This document shows, one piece after another, positions 1 to 11,140 of a stretch of DNA of 64,000 nucleotides. The notes under the pieces are model-generated. The model was given only the letters and a program-made list of their open reading frames with translations. It had not been told where the DNA came from and did no database searches. Made by a program: the position numbers and the translations under genes. The DNA comes from Chrysoporthe austroafricana (lineage: Eukaryota; Ascomycota; Sordariomycetes; Diaporthales; Cryphonectriaceae). The DNA lies in contig JYIP02000003.1 in the NCBI GenBank assembly GCA_001051155.2, forward strand, positions 2,542,001 to 2,606,000. The letters run 5' to 3'. How positions within the stretch are numbered: position 1 is the stretch's first letter; each line of letters opens with the position of its first letter.

Positions 1-1413
1 AGCAGCAGCGATATTAATCGGCTATTAATTATTAAAAAGGCTTAAAAGCTTATTTTATAGTATTTTATGCCATTATAAATTAATTGCTCTAGCCCTATTT
101 ACGAAAGATAAGAGCTTTATCCAAATACCTTTACTAGTACAAATGTTATTACAAGCAAAGATATAAATAACAAACTAATAGATAACTTTACTAAAAGAGC
201 ATTACTTAAATTCATTTCGAATTCACTTACCGTTCGTAATTTTATCTCTGCCTTATATATTTTATCAATAGCTTATCGTATCCTATTTCCTATTATAATA
301 TCGAAAGACGATCGCTTACGAGGTAAGCATAAGCATTATATTAAAAATAAAGCTAAATAGATAATATTAAGCGGTTATAATAACCTTATTAAAAAGGAAA
401 TAAACGCTATGCGCTATATAGCTAATATAGCTAAAATCGTTATAATTTACGAATATAATCGTAATATAGCCTTCGCTACCTGGAAAAAAATAGCCAAGAA
501 TATCAAGCCAGTTTTAATTAAGCTTAAAACTCCCGAACTTATTATACTAGTTGCTAATCTAAATTTATTTATTATAATAAAACGAAATTTTATAATATTA
601 ATTAAGCGCTATCGAATTATAAATAATACTATCGACTTAATTAAGAATAATTTATTAAGCATAGCTAATTTATTAACTATATTAAGCAAGGCTTCCCGAG
701 CTAGTATTAATAGTACTTTGCCTTTACAAGTTATACTTTATGCTATCCCTGTTTTATTTATCAAATATAACTTTAAATCCAAAATTATTAAAGCCGAAAT
801 CGCAATATATTATTATACGCTAGCCCTTTATATTTCTAAAGAATATATACGCTATAATTTCATTTAAAGAAATAACTTTAATATTAATTATCTTTACATT
901 ATTAATAATTTTGCTATTTATAATAATATTAAGTTCGGTATTATCGGAATTTACGATAATTATATCCAGTATTTCTTCTTTTTTATTATAGAAAAATATA
1001 TATACGAGTTCGTTATTTGGTTTTGCGATTTTGATTTTATTATCTTATTTAACCGGTCGGGCTTGCATTTTATTATAAATTAAATTTTCCGTTTCGAATA
1101 CGATTTCAAAGCTATTAAGATTATTTTTATTAAAAATAATATAGATTACGATTTTAATGCTACTTTTCAGAAATAAGCTAACGAAAATAAAGATTACTTT
1201 AGCGCTGCCCGGTTTTTGCAATACTAAAGTCGCATAATAAGCCTTAAATCTTATATTTAAGCATATAAGCTGGTTAAGACTTTGCAGCTTAATATTTATA
1301 ATTATACCGATTTTTGCGATTATATCGGAAAAGAAAAACTATTTGTTATATTCTTTCGCAATTTATTAAACTTTAAAGCTATTGCTAAAGCCCGGAAAAT
1401 TATTTCCAATTAG
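1..1413 (+). pseudogene. Accessory frame of family E element, C-terminal part, degraded
   Basis: This is the C-terminal 470 codons of the unidentified family E accessory protein, in one frame from the window edge to TAG at 1411-1413. Positions 409-867 stay open for 152 codons (start MRYIANIAKIVIIYEYNRN). Other stops are TAA or TAG where sister copies keep CAA or CAG, for example the TAA after the lysine-alanine pair near position 43. I recognise no domain. The product is rich in Ile, Asn, Lys and Tyr, partly as a result of RIP. See 46957-48789 for the fuller description. Confidence 0.7.
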
Positions 1414-2095
1414 TAAATATAGCTATTATTTATCGATATAACTTTATTAGCAATATATAATATTGCTTTCTTCTAATAATTTATAAATTTAGCTATTTAT
1501 ATTAAAAACTAATTACGATATCGCTATATAACGACTATACGCAGCTATTAGCTCTATATACCGATATATCTTATTGTAATTTCATTTTATATTCATTACT
1601 ATTATATTTACTTAATACTCTATTATCTGAAAGCTATACTTTCTATTAATATTTATAAGCAATTTTAATCTTTAATTATATTTATATTAAATATTTCGGC
1701 AGTAAATACAATTAAGCATTACCGAAATATATTTAGATATCGGCTAGTCTTATTATATATAAATATTATATATATTTATCCATTTCAAATATAAATCGAT
1801 TGTAATAGAAAATCAATTTTAAGCTCTTAGCATAAACAGGTTTTCTTTTAATCCTTAATATAAGCATATTTGTTATTTAAGTCCCCGGTATAAGTATATT
1901 TACCTATTAGGATTTTAGTACGAATCGGCTTTATAAAACGATCGTTATTTCCTATATAATCTCTTTTATCTAATAATGCCGTTATGTTTTTCCTTGCCGT
2001 ATAACTTAGAATCCTACTATATCGTACTACTGCCATTCAAAATATCTTTAACTATTAGCTTCTTTTATAAATAAAAGTTATAAAGGGCCGGCAAT

Positions 2096-2303
2096 TAATA
2101 GCAAAACTTATAAATATAGTAAATTTATAATAGATTCGCTTAGTAAATTTATAGTAAATCCCTTAGTAAATATGCAGTAAATTTATTAAGTGAATGCTAT
2201 ACTTTTACTAAGGGGCTTATATAATGCCTTAATATGCTTTTAGCGTAATTTACTTTTTTAGGAAAATTAAGCTTTATAATATATTTCAGTACGTATACTA
2301 TCA
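2096..2303 (+). repeat. 3' LTR of family E element
   Basis: The LTR is 208 bp, starting TAATAGC and ending CTATCA, both derivable by C/T or G/A change from the palindromic ancestral ends TGATGG...CCATCA. It is preceded by the purine-rich, GC-containing tract AAAGGGCCGGCAAT seen before every 3' LTR of this family. Confidence 0.85.
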
Positions 2304-4318
2304 ATTATATTTATAAAGGTCCGTTTTAAGAAAGTTTGCAAGCATTAACTATATTATTAAGGTTACTGGATAAATATTTATATAAAGAACTAATTTCAAT
2401 TTATATATTAAGTTCTTTATTTTTCGAATAATTTGGAAAGATTTTATCTTTTATTATAAAAACTTTAATAATAGATTACTTAGCAATAAATATTCGTAGC
2501 CTAAACGAATATATACTTAATTATTTAATTCGAAAACTATTTAGCAGTAATATTTATTATATTACATTTTGGTTACTATTTGCATTTCAGCAATAAAAAA
2601 TTAAGCTTTTTCCTGGAAAACTTCTTTTGCTAAGAATATTATATCTTTTATTTATTAACCCGATAATAAGTTAAATCCGAATAGTATTTGGCTAACTGAA
2701 TATTTTATAGCTCGATTATATACGTTATTCAAGTTAAATTACAATGCTAGTATTATTTCGGTTTATTTTATATTAGGGTAAGCAGTAATAAAATACCGAA
2801 TTACTATTTCAATTATTCGGTTTTTTATTTTAGATTGCCCGTCCGTTTGCGAATATAAAGCTGTAAAGTAAGCAAGTTTCGTTCCGATAGCTTCTTATAA
2901 ATATTTTTAGAATTCCGATAAGAATTTCGAGTCTTTATTTAAAATAATCCTCTTAAATATTTCTTAATTAATAATATAAAGTATCCGTAAAATAAGGGTT
3001 GCTTAATTTATTGCAATATATATTGCATTATTTGATATAATAATCGTAACTTTGGAATATTTATCCGTAATTATAAGAAATATATTCAAGAATAGCATTT
3101 TAGCCAAAGCTTATATAATATTTATAAATGACATTATCAATAGCCTTATAATAAAATCTATAATAATAATATAAAAAGGGATTAATAGAGATAATATAAG
3201 CTATATTTTTCTTAAAAGTTATTATAAATCGTTTTTATTTTTATTATAGGCTTAATATATTAATATATAATTGCATATTTTAGCATAGCAATATTTAAAA
3301 ACGAATTAATCCGTTAAATCGTATTATATGCAATTTATACCGAAATAATATTGTCTATTATAAATTTCTTTAATAAAATTCAATGCTATTTTATTTGGGA
3401 TATATAATCGTTATTTCTTATAATAATCTTTGAGAAATAATAAGCCATTATAATTTAATATAAAAAGTAATCGGGCAATCTTATTTGAATCTTTCAATTA
3501 TTCGATTATTTTGGATTATAAAAGGTATTTTTCATATCCTTTCTTAATATGCCTTTTCATTTTGCAATTTATAAATATTTTATTAAGAATTTGGACAAGT
3601 TTATTTTCCTATATTTTATTTAAAACGCTTTTATTATTAATAAGTTTCTAGATAAATAGTAATCTTAATATAGCATTTGCGAGAATATTCGACTTTCCCG
3701 GTATATAATATACTTTCAAATCGAATTAACTTAAATATTCCGAAGCGAAAATTAGCTATATATTTGCCTTAATTTTATTTACTATATTTATAAATAACGA
3801 ATAAATAATGCTAATTATTGCTATATAATCGATAAGGATATAAATTAATTTAGCTCGGTTCGATCTTATTATTATTTGCAATTTTCGTATTAGCTATATT
3901 AAATAAGCTATTTCAAGCTTTATAAGCTAATATTTTCATTTTGTTTCGTTAATTATTTTGCTTAAATAGAAAATTAATTATACGGTTATATTTATTATTA
4001 GCGATATTCCGTTCTATATATAATCGTTTATTAATTGGAAAATAATATTTGAAAATCTTATTTCTTTAAATATATTTAGCTAAATAAAAAAAAGTTTATC
4101 TGGAATATAATAAAATAAAATATTCTTAGCTTCTAAAGCTATTTTAAAGTTGTAAAAGCTATTAATTTCGTCTGGTATTAAAGTAAAAGTAGCTTACGTA
4201 ATATAATTTCGCTATTTTATACTTAAAAGTAAATAGTTCAATTAGCAAGCTTTGCTTAATATTTTAGTTTTCCTTTTTTAAAATAAATTAATTCGATAAT
4301 TATATTTAAGAATTAAGT
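2304..4318 (-). mobile_element. Family E element, pol fragment (integrase to RT)
   Basis: This minus-strand relic is collinear with about 32510-34520 of the copy at 29047-39021. It covers the integrase C-terminal part, the integrase core, RNase H and the 3' part of RT. Its left end is cut by the plus-strand element ending at 2303. Its right end at 4318 is cut by a family G LTR, after which the sequence does not resume pol. All frames are broken by TAA and TAG. Confidence 0.75.
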
Positions 4319-4766
4319 TGTTATAAACGCTGCAGCAATCCTAGGATAAACTATAGAGTTAAAGGGTTTATGCTAGCAAGAGCGGTGCCAAGTATAGCTT
4401 TATATACCGGAAACTTATTTCAACAAACGTTCGCAAAGTTTATAAGCCAATATAGCTATTATTAAGAGGTATTATAAGGTCCGAATGATATTTAGATTTA
4501 CGACTGAAGAGCTATAGTAATCTATCTAGCGGATATCCTGTCTTTATATATCTAGCTCTTCAGTTCTAGACCGATAGGACCGTTATCGATACTGTCGGTC
4601 CATATAAGACCGTCGGGACCGATAGCGATTCTATCGGTCCAACCCTTAACCCTGGATTACGTAATTCCTGTAAGTGTTTCCTAGTGGGGTTATTTTATAA
4701 GCTAGCCTGTTGGCTTCTCCTGTTTTTGGGTGCGGCGGCAGGCCGTCTCTATATTGGGTTATAATA
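4319..4766 (-). repeat. Orphan LTR of family G gypsy
   Basis: The LTR is 448 bp, starting TGTTATAAACGCTGCAG and ending GGGTTATAATA on the plus strand. Its ends match the LTRs of the complete element at 6406-13659, but the central cassette (about 4568-4640) differs: it holds nested inverted repeats of GGACCGATAG/CTATCGGTCC type. The flanks are unrelated (pol fragment on the left, accessory-frame end on the right) and the adjoining pentamers are TAAGT and TAAAG. It is therefore not a clean solo LTR; recombination between two insertions is likely. Confidence 0.75.
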
Positions 4767-5140
4767 TAAAGCTATTATTAAAGCCCGGAAAGTTATTCTC
4801 AATTAGTAAATATACTTATTATTTATCGATATAACTTTAATAGCAGTATAAAGTGCTATTTTCTTTTAATAATTTATAGATTTAGCTATTTATATTAAAG
4901 ATAAGTTATAATATTGCTATATAATAACTATATACGGCTATCGGTTCTGCATGTTAATATATTTTATTGCAATTTCATTATATATTTATTATTATAATAC
5001 TTATTCAGTACTTTATTATTTGAAAATTATATACTTTATTAATATTTATAAGCAATTTTAATTTTTAATTATATTTATAATAAATATTTTAGTGGTAAAT
5101 ACGATTAAATATTACTGAAATATATTTGAATATCGGCTAG

Positions 5141-5624
5141 TATTATAACCCAATAAGGGACCGGAATATGCGGAAAGAAAAGAAAGCTAGCTAAGCACTT
5201 TACCTTTAGCCCCGCTTGAGGAAAACCTTATAACTGCTACGTAACCCAGGGTTAAGGTTATAAAGTAAGGAGGATTTAGGGATTTGCTCCAGATTTAGTA
5301 AACTTAAGATCTAAGGATCTGCTCCAGATCTAGCAAACCCAGGATTTAAGGATTTGCTCTAGATCTAGCAAATCTATATTGAAAAGCTGGATATATAAAG
5401 ACAAGATATTTACTAAATAGATTATCATAGCTCTTCAGTCGTAAATCTAAGTATTACTTGAACCTTATTATATATTCTGATAATAGCCTTATAGGCTTGT
5501 GAACATTGCAAACATTTATTGAAAATAAGTTTCTAGTATTTCAAGCTATATTTAGCACCGCTCTTGCTAATATAAACCCTTTAACTTTACAGTTTATCTT
5601 AAGATTATTGCAGCGTTTATAATA
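5141..5624 (+). repeat. Solo LTR of family G, target duplication GCTAG
   Basis: This 484-bp LTR lies in the opposite orientation to the one at 4319. It begins TATTATAACCCAATA and ends CAGCGTTTATAATA, the RIP-altered forms of the TGTTATA...TATAACA ends. It is flanked by identical pentamers GCTAG at 5136-5140 and 5625-5629. There is no internal sequence, so this is a solo LTR left by LTR-LTR recombination. Its central cassette has three direct repeats of about 30 nt containing GGATTTGCTCCAGAT (5271-5370), unlike the hairpin cassettes of the other family G LTRs. Confidence 0.88.
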
Positions 5625-5905
5625 GCTAGCCCCGTTATATATAAATATTATACAAATCTATCCATTCCAAATATAACCGATTTCGATTAAGAATCGATTT
5701 TTAAATTCTTAATATAAATAGATTTTCTTTTTTAATTCCCGGTATAAGCATACTTACTTATTATATAATCTTTTTTGTCCAATAATACTATTATACTTTT
5801 CATTACCGTATAACTTAAGGTTTTACTATATCGTATTACTATTAACTCAAAATATTCTTAACTATTAATTTCCTTTATAAATAAAGGTTATAAAGGGCCG
5901 GCAAT

Positions 5906-6080
5906 TAATAGCAAAACTTATAGAAATAGTAAATTTATAGTGGATTCGCTTAATAAATTTATAATAAATCCTTTAATAAATATGCAATAAATTTACCGGA
6001 TAAATGCTATACCTTTACTAGAGGGCTTATATAATGCTTTAATATAGTCTTAACGTAGTTTTCCTTTTTGGAAAAGGCAT
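5906..6080 (+). repeat. Truncated 3' LTR of family E
   Basis: It starts TAATAGCAAAAC after the same AAAGGGCCGGCAAT tract as the other 3' LTRs and follows the LTR consensus until about 6075. The last 30 nt are then replaced by family G RT sequence. The exact junction is blurred by the shared string GCATGC. Confidence 0.7.
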
Positions 6081-6236
6081 GCTTTATATTATATTCCGAA
6101 TGAATTATCGGTAGAAGTTAATATAGCCGAAAAATGCTCTAATATTTTTAATTCTTTCCGGTATAAGCTACTCTTTTATTGCTTGAATTTTATCTTTTTA
6201 TATATTAATTCTTCTTAATTCTATTATATAGCTAAA
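6081..6236 (-). pseudogene. Family G reverse transcriptase fragment
   Basis: About 155 nt match 9460-9610 of the complete family G element, for example GAATGAATTATCGGTA in both. This is the RT thumb/connection region on the minus strand. It is an isolated scrap between a truncated family E LTR and a short unexplained stretch. Confidence 0.7.
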
Positions 6237-6400
6237 GTATAAAAGGGCGAATATCGGTATAGAGTAAATAGAAAAGTATATAGATTAAGGGTAAATATTC
6301 GGCTTAAACAATTATATAAATATAGATAAAAAAGAGATAAGAAAAGGGTTGATTTCTGTTATATTGGTTATTATATTATCGTTTCTTTTTTCTTACTTAT
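6237..6400. other. Unassigned AT-rich flank of the complete element
   Basis: I recognise no repeat or gene here. This was the target site of the family G element; its partner flank resumes at 13665. Confidence 0.5.
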
Positions 6401-6405
6401 TCTAT

Positions 6406-6832
6406 TGTTATGAACGCTGCAGAAATCCTAAAATAAACTATAGGATTCAAGGGTTTATATTAGCAAAAACGGTACCGAATGCAGCTTTAAATCTTAAAAC
6501 GAAATTACTAAGTATTACAAGGTTTATAAACCTTAAATAATTACTAATAGTAGGGTTTTATTAATACTTAGATTAATAACTGAAAAGCTATAGCAATCTA
6601 TTTAACAGATATTTTATTCTTATATATCCAGCTTTCCAGTTAAGGATTACTGGCTTGCTAAGTAATCCAGTAATCCAGGCTTTTCAGCTTATTAAATAAG
6701 CTAGTAATCCTTATCTTATCTAACCCTAACCCTGGTTTAGTAGTATATAGGGTTTCCTTTAAGTAGGAAGGGTCGGGTGCTTAAGTATTAGACTTCCCTA
6801 TTATAGCCCCGCTTTCCTATTGGGTTATAACA
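6406..6832 (-). repeat. 3' LTR of the complete family G element
   Basis: This 427-bp LTR is the partner of 13233-13659. Differences in the first ~180 positions are all transitions, with T/A mostly in this copy, so it was hit harder by RIP. It contains hairpin GGATTACTGG/CCAGTAATCC and the string TAACCCTAACCCTGG from 6721. Confidence 0.92.
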
Positions 6833-6973
6833 TTATCCCTTTCTTAATAATTATCGTTCTTAATAATTTTCTATAAGGATCCTTATCCCTTACTGTCTTA
6901 TAATCGTCCTTTCCTAATCGGGATATCGAATAGAGTACAAAAAACTTATTTTGCTCGTTCGGTTAAGATATAG

Positions 6974-7519
6974 CGCTATAATTCTCTTCTGGAAGCTGTT
7001 TTACAATACGCTATGCAAATGCCTTCCTATTCGTTTTGCGAGGGTTATAGCATTTCCGTTTGTTAGGTTTCAGAGAAAGACTTTTCTCGTTACTCGGAAT
7101 GCGTACGGCTTAATCGTTCTAGATGCGATATCTTGAGGGTTATTCTTGACAAGCTTTGCAAGATAGCTTATCAGTATCAAAAGCTGGAAGAGGAATTAGA
7201 AGCTGCGGAAGAGAAGGTATTCCGCTTGTATTAACAGAAACGTATATAGTATAAGAAGATAATGCGGGCTGTTCGTCGAAATATTAATAATATCGAGGAG
7301 TTAAAACGGTTAGAAGCGGAAGAGGCTAAGGAGGAGCGCCGTAAGGCTAAGGCCGAGTATCGTGCTCTGGAAGCCTTGGTTCCCGAAAGTCCTTTTCCTG
7401 AAAGCTTCGATCTGGATGCCGTTTTGCAGCAATTTGGTCCTATTATCGACTGGCTTGCTACTGACTTGATTACAGGGCACGAAGCCGCGCCGGGCCTTTA
7501 TAGTCTTTTTTTTAGCTAG
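6974..7519 (+). pseudogene. Ambisense Cys/coiled-coil ORF of family G element
   Basis: This frame runs opposite to pol, about 140 bp inside the 3' LTR, and its stop (TAG, 7517-7519) lies about 40 bp from the pol stop. In one frame from 6974 there is a Cys-containing stretch (RYSECVRLNRSRCD near 7085-7126), then a charged coiled coil (KLEEELEAAEEK; RNINNIEELKRLEAEEAKEE), then a C-terminal motif PESPFPESFDLDAVLQQFG. Three internal stops (TAG 7064, TAA 7232, TAG 7247) are each one C-to-T step from Gln. Positions 7262-7519 remain open (85 codons). The same protein motifs recur in the copy at 17562-18023 and the tail of a third at about 15105. From memory, not checked, similar Cys/coiled-coil hypothetical proteins are common in fungal transposons. 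The function is unknown and the true start unresolved. Confidence 0.7.
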
Positions 7520-7559
7520 TTAGTTAATTGCCTTTTCCAGTAATTCTTAAATGCTTATT

Positions 7560-10500
7560 ATGCGTTATTAAGGTTGCTAACTGGTTCCTAGCTATTCTTG
7601 CTTGAATAATATCCTTTCTATTTGATTAAGTATTCCTTATTTTTAGGATATTCTCGATATTTGAAAATTCGTTCGATTTCGTATTCTGGTTCGTTAGATT
7701 CGATCCGTATTAATTTATCCGTCTTAATCGTTTTGGGTACTGGTTTAAGGAATGAAATATGGAATACTGGGTGGATTCTCATTCTATAGGGTAATGCGAA
7801 TTCGAAATTGATATCTGAAACTTTCTTTAGGATTTTGAATAGTCCCAGTTTCTTATAATCTAACGAGTAAAAAGGTCTTATCGTTTTGATATATTCTCTT
7901 TATCGAATAAGATAGACTTTATCCCTTTCCTATAGGATTAGTCCCTTAATCCTTTTGGAATTAGCATATCTTGTTATTCTTTCTTGCATAAATTTCAGTT
8001 CTTTCTAAAATTCTTTTTAAACTTTCTTAATTCTTTTAATTCGCTTTCCTGCTACTTCCGCATTCGTTCCTAGTAATTCATTATAATAAGCTATCGGGTT
8101 ATAGCCGTAAAGCGCATAGAATAGCGATTTCTTTATTATATTCGTATTTGCGCTATTATATGCGAATTGTATTAATAGCAGCAAGTCGACCCAGTTATTT
8201 TGTTCGTAATTTATATAATATCGTAAGTATTGTTTAATAATTTGGTTTATTCGTTCCGTTTGTCCGTTTATTTGCAAGTAGAATGCTATGGATATTTTTT
8301 GTTATATTCCGAATAGTTTTATAAGCGAAGTCCAAAAGTTAGATACGAACTTTCTATTTCTGTCGGAAATAATTTCTTTAAGCATATTATAATTGGCTAT
8401 AACCGTTCTGAAAAATATATATGCGAGGTCTTCCGCTATGCTGCTTTCTTTATAAGGAAAGAAATAAGCATATTTATTTAGTTTGCAAATTATTATTAGG
8501 ATATTGTTATATTGCATTTTAATTAAAGGTTTTCGTAAAAAGAGTAGTTTAATAATAAAATCCTAGCTAATGGATTGCTAAATTGTTTCTGGAATAGGGA
8601 ATAATTAGAATAATTTATAAGGCTTATAGTATTCGATCTTATTTTTCTTGTAGCTATTGCATTTTCGTAAGATTATTTCAATCCTCTTTCTTAATTCTGG
8701 AAAATTCTAATATCTCTTGATTCTTTCGTACGTAGCTCTAATTCCTTAATAGCCGTATACGGGTGCATTATATATATTTTTAATATATTCGTCCTATTTT
8801 TCCGTAAATATATTTTCTGGTTTCTTTTCGTTATTAGAAATCTTAATAATTATATTAAGCTCTTTGGTTTCATTTATAAGGTTGCTATCCTTGTCTTATC
8901 GGAAGATATTTTATTATTTTCTGGGTTCTGTATTTTAATAATCTGATTATTTGCTAAATATATTTGTTTTGCCGTTTTCTAATCTTTTGTAATAAATGAT
9001 TTTTAAATTAAATTGTAAAAGGAATTCTGCTTATCTAACTTATTATTTTATTCAGGACTTTTATTATTATAAATATTATTAGGTTCTTATAGTCGGAATA
9101 TACTATAATCTAATATTTTGCCCCGATTAAGTAATGCTGCTATTTTTCGAATGCTTTTATAATTGCTATTAACTTTTTATCTGGAATGCCGTAATTAAGT
9201 TCTAGGCCGTTCAACTTTTTCGAAAAGTTGCTTACGATTTTAAAACGTCTTTAGTTATCTCGTTAACCGAATTGTTTTCCGAATGCGTAATTTAATATAT
9301 CGGTTTCGATTTCAAATGGCTTATTTGGGTTTGCTTCGCAAAATATCGGTTCCGATATAACTCGTTTCTTGATTTTGTCGAATGCTTCTTATACTTCTTA
9401 TATCCATTCGAATTTTTGGTCTTTCTTTATAAGATCTGTAAAAGGGCATGCGATTTTGCTATAGTCCCGAATGAATTATCGGTAAAAGTTAGCATAATTA
9501 AAGAATGCTTTAATTTCTTTAATTTTCTCGGGCATAGGCCATTCTTTTACTGCTTGAACTTTATCTTTCTGCATGCTAATCTTGCTTAATTCTATCGTAT
9601 AGCCGAAATAATTGACCTTTTATTAATAGAAATAGTACTTGCTTAGTTTAATTAGGAATTTATTATCTTGCAGAATTTGGAATATTTGCTATATATGCTA
9701 TTTGTAAGATTTAAGGTCTTTTGAGTAAATAAGGATATCATTAAAATAGATAATAATAATAGTATTTAAGTATTTGCGGAAGATATCGTTAATTATTTCT
9801 TGGAAAGATACGGAAATATTAGTTAGTCCGAAAAGTAGGATTATATATTCAAAATATCCATAACGAGTCCTGAATGCTATTTTCCAAATATCGTCTTCCT
9901 TGATTCGGATATAATAATATCCTTCTTTAAAGTTAAGCGTAGTAAACTAGTTTGTTCCGATTAGCCGATCTCGCATTTCCCTTATTAGTAATAAAGGATA
10001 GCGATTCTTAATTGTAATATCGTTAAGCTATTTATAGTTTACGCAAAATCGTAATTTGCTATTTTTCTTGAGTACGAATAGAATCGAGTATCCTGCTAAT
10101 AATCGCGATTTCCGGATATAATCTCTCTTTAGGTTTTCGTCAATATATTCTCTGAATATTTCGAGCTTTGCTTAATCGAGCTTATAAATAGAGTAGTTTT
10201 TAAGCTTCGTCCTTTCTTTTAGTAGAATTTTATAGTTAAAAAGGCCGTATTCTAGTAAACCGGTATCGAATTTCCTTTGCTATAATTTTTTGAATTCGTA
10301 ATATTTTTTTAGTATATTCTTGAGTTCTAGTAACGGTCTTTTTTCGTTTTCTGAGATCTGGAAGAATAAAAGGTACCGTTAAGCATATTTCGTTTCGCTT
10401 GCTTCTTATCGATATTTTTAGGGCTTAACTTTTAAAGGTTTTAGGTATTTATTATTTGCTGGCCCGAATTTTCTTCTGTAATCTTTTCGTATTGGAAGCT

Positions 10501-11140
10501 GAATCTCTTTATAGTTCTATAATCTATATTTCCTTATAACGCTTAGCGCTATATTAGTCTTCTGCTAATTGCTAATTGCTTAAATTCTTAGTCCGTTCCT
10601 AACTTATATCTATAAGTTCGGGATATCTGTAACCCTTCCTTTTCCTTTAGCAAATCTGTTTGTTTTAGGAATATATCTAAGCTTATTTAAGCGTATATTT
10701 CTGATACTATCTTCAGTAATTAAGCCTTTCCCTTTTCCGTTAATTATAACCTTTTCAGTAAATACGGCTTATTCCTATAAAATCTAATTAGTAATCCAAT
10801 CGATATAAGGGTTATATTCTTTAAGCCAAAATATTCCTAAGATCAATTTATGCTATGCCGTATCTGTAATATCGAAAGTAATTTCTGTTATAAAGCTTTA
10901 GATCGAGATAAGTAAGTAATTAGTTTCCATATCGATTATGCCAAAATTATATGCAACCGCTTTTCCTTTTATAGTATTAAGTCTGTAAGGATCTTTCTTT
11001 TGTATCTAAAGAATCCGTTCCCTATTAACGACTTCTAGCGAGATGAAATTTCCTTGTACGCTATTATCCAAAAATGCGCTATATCGCTGCCCGTTAATAT
11101 ATGCGTTTAATATAATATGTTTTTCGTTCTTTTTCGTAAT
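7560..11140 (-). pseudogene. Protease-RT-RNase H-integrase-chromodomain polyprotein of family G (degraded)
   Basis: Domains run on the minus strand from right to left. The protease lies near 11045-11125, with FLDNSVQGNFIS where retropepsins have DSG. RT motif LNDITIKNRYPLLLI is near 9990-10030, and the RT catalytic motif YFNDILIYS near 9725-9750 has its first Asp changed to Asn. The integrase core includes DRNRKFVSNFW (8302-8517) and NGQTERINQIIKQYLRYYIN (8017-8277). A C-terminal chromodomain spans about 7570-7690 (EYEIERIFKYREYPKNKEYL), where two TAG codons sit at conserved Trp positions. Together these would copy the RNA and insert the cDNA into chromatin. Many stops make it non-functional. 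Confidence 0.88.

Larger units (their letters stand above)
1..2303 (+). mobile_element. Family E gypsy retrotransposon, 3' portion
   Basis: This is the 3' part of a family E Ty3/gypsy element that enters from the left window edge. It holds the end of the accessory frame, about 680 nt of 3' non-coding sequence and the 3' LTR. It is collinear with the copy at 39022-49563, position 1 matching about 47381. The sequence is heavily RIP-mutated. After the LTR the sequence changes abruptly to minus-strand integrase of another family E copy, so this element was inserted into that copy's pol gene. The five bases after the LTR are ATTAT; the matching duplication would lie outside the window. Confidence 0.85.
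4767..6080 (+). mobile_element. Family E element, 3' end fragment
   Basis: This piece begins just before the accessory-frame stop (compare 1372 onwards), runs through the 3' non-coding region and ends inside a truncated 3' LTR. A family G solo LTR (5141-5624) interrupts it. The uninterrupted counterpart is at 1735-1790, where GGCTAG is followed directly by TCTTATTATATATAAA. At about 6075-6085 the LTR switches to family G RT sequence. Confidence 0.8.

Noticed and set aside
6951..7136. 61-codon plus-strand frame
   Set aside because: Overlaps the ambisense frame in a different phase; the Cys and coiled-coil pattern is in the other phase.
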